DNA of 6,186 bases. It comes from Acholeplasmatales bacterium (GTDB lineage: Bacteria > Bacillota_I > Bacilli_A > Acholeplasmatales > Anaeroplasmataceae). Where the stretch lies: positions 1 through 6,186 of the forward strand of contig CAAGJD010000236.1 in assembly GCA_900770055.1 (NCBI GenBank), given 5' to 3'. Every line of letters begins with the position of its first letter. Positions within the stretch are counted from its first letter, which is position 1. The notes beneath the pieces were generated by a model. That model was not told where the DNA came from. It worked only from the letters and a program-made list of their open reading frames with translations, and ran no database searches. A program made the translations under genes and the position numbers. Below are positions 5,377-6,186 of the stretch, in pieces.

Positions 5377-6033
5377 TTAATATTCTCCAGCTATAATTTT
5401 TTTATATTCATTCATTAATAAAAGCTTTTCATTTTTTACATTTATATTATTGATTTTATCAATAACATTATTTAGCATATCGAGCTTTTTTTGATAATAA
5501 TTAATAAATTCAATATCTCTTCTTTTAAGTAAAATAGGTCCATATTTTAATTCAAAATCTGAATATTCATTATCACCTTGGCTTGCACATATTATTTCAT
5601 AATATTTGCCTTGATCAATAATTGAATACTCATCAGTAAGTATAAAGCCTAATTCATAAAGTTTCTTTCTAACTAAATATTGGTCACTATTTGGTTCTAA
5701 AATTAGTTTTTTATTATTAAGTTTATCTTTACCATCTTCTAATATACTCGCTATTAACATACCACCCATACCAGCAATAATAGCAGTATCAAAAGCCTCA
5801 TTGATATTCTTAAAGCCATCAGATAAAGCAAACGTTACTCTATCACTTAAATTATTAGCCTTAATATTCTCTTTAGCAGAATTTAAGGGGCCAGCAGCTA
5901 CATCTGCCGCTATGCCCCTTTTAACATCATATTTTTTTAATGCTGTTATTAGAACATAGGCATGATCACAGCCTATGTCTAAAAGTGTAGAGCTAAAGCG
6001 AGATAGGCTTGCAAGTAACTCTATTCTATTCAT
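5377..6033 (-). CDS. trmK: tRNA (adenine-22-N1)-methyltransferase TrmK
   Basis: TrmK transfers a methyl group from S-adenosylmethionine to N1 of A22 in the D-arm of bacterial tRNAs. The N-terminal Rossmann domain shows motif I LLDIGCDHAY (17-26), the acidic ribose-binding Asp44 in AADVAAGPLNSAKENI (42-57), LSDGF (70-74), the family signature GMGGMLI (88-94) and the catalytic-site motif LEPN (112-115). The C-terminal part (about 160-215) is lysine- and asparagine-rich and looks like the helical coiled-coil domain typical of the family. At 218 aa it is somewhat shorter than the ~238-aa Bacillus protein, mainly at the N-terminus before motif I. The ATG is 2 nt after the rpoD stop and has no close Shine-Dalgarno, so translation probably depends on ribosomes finishing rpoD. 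The rpoD-trmK pair also occurs in Bacillus, which supports the call. Confidence 0.93.
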   Translation of the reverse strand: MNRIELLASLSRFSSTLLDIGCDHAYVLITALKKYDVKRGIAADVAAGPLNSAKENIKANNLSDRVTFALSDGFKNINEAFDTAIIAGMGGMLIASILEDGKDKLNNKKLILEPNSDQYLVRKKLYELGFILTDEYSIIDQGKYYEIICASQGDNEYSDFELKYGPILLKRRDIEFINYYQKKLDMLNNVIDKINNINVKNEKLLLMNEYKKIIAGEY

Positions 6034-6035
6034 AA

Positions 6036-6186
6036 TTAATGTTTAATCATGAAGTCCTTAAGCTTCTTACTTCTTGATGGATGTTTAAGCTTTCTTAATG
6101 CCTTAGCCTCAATTTGTCTAATACGCTCTCTTGTTACGTTAAACTCTCGTCCAACCTCTTCAAGAGTTCTTTGACGGCCATCAATT
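6036..6186 (-). CDS. rpoD: RNA polymerase primary sigma factor, C-terminal end (partial)
   Basis: Only the last 49 residues are inside the window; the rest lies beyond the right edge. They read DGRQRTLEEVGREF, NVTRERIRQIEAKALRKL and KHPSRSKKLKDFMIKH in sequence, which is sigma-70 region 4.2, the helix-turn-helix that contacts the -35 promoter element (consensus TTGACA). The match is characteristic of the housekeeping sigma factor (SigA/RpoD) rather than an alternative one. The TAA stop at 6038-6036 is followed 2 nt later by trmK. The -35 hexamers proposed elsewhere in this window (TTGATT, TTGACT, TTGACA) agree with this recognition helix. Confidence 0.95.
   Translation of the reverse strand, partial: IDGRQRTLEEVGREFNVTRERIRQIEAKALRKLKHPSRSKKLKDFMIKH

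Noticed and set aside
1..6186. Mobile elements, CRISPR arrays, tRNA or rRNA genes, recoded stop codons
   Set aside because: No transposase, integrase, terminal repeats, spaced direct repeats or structured RNA gene was seen on either strand. All genes end in TAA and Trp is encoded by TGG where checked.

Overview
The window is a compact, AT-rich (roughly two-thirds A+T by eye) chromosomal segment. All eight recognisable genes lie on the minus strand. The organism looks like a low-GC, anaerobic or facultatively anaerobic member of the Bacillota, most likely Bacilli in the broad sense (an Erysipelotrichia- or Mollicutes-related lineage is possible but not provable here). The reasons are the rpoD-trmK gene pair (known from Bacillus), a Bacillus-type NrnA nanoRNase, strong Shine-Dalgarno sites, and exclusive use of TAA stops. 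Trp is encoded by TGG where I checked it, so nothing points to a recoded UGA.

Reading in the direction of transcription (right to left), three blocks follow. (1) 6186-4584: the 3' end of rpoD (sigma-70 region 4.2), then trmK (tRNA A22 N1-methyltransferase) 2 nt later, then an alpha/beta-hydrolase esterase 1 nt after that, closed by a strong Rho-independent terminator. (2) 4585-2563: a likely promoter, nrnA (DHH/DHHA1 oligoribonuclease/pAp phosphatase), pflA (pyruvate formate-lyase activating enzyme, radical SAM) and a small thioredoxin-like protein. Both junctions in this block are 11-nt overlaps. (3) 2562-131: a 112-nt gap with an excellent sigma-70 promoter and a perfect Fur/PerR-like palindrome, then pyruvate formate-lyase split into two genes, closed by a terminator. 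The first gene is a ~676-aa body carrying the Cys-Cys active site. The second is a 77-aa protein carrying only the glycyl-radical domain.

The main discovery is the split pyruvate formate-lyase. The body stops just before the point where normal PflB continues into its C-terminal glycyl-radical segment. That missing segment is supplied by the next gene, 15 nt downstream, with its own perfect ribosome binding site. The two parts (676 + 77 aa) add up to a normal ~760-aa PflB with no conserved segment obviously lost. Neither product alone has both the Cys pair and the radical Gly, so the enzyme must assemble from two polypeptides. The layout resembles the E. coli GrcA (YfiD) spare-part mechanism made obligatory. 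With a dedicated activase, an unusual thioredoxin and a possible peroxide/metal-responsive operator next to it, the cluster reads as an anaerobic pyruvate-cleavage module with a replaceable radical subunit. The replacement and redox roles are inferences; the split itself is directly visible.

The left edge (1-130) holds a plus-strand terminator of an unseen convergent gene and a short intergenic stretch with a consensus-like plus-strand promoter aimed antisense at the radical-domain gene.
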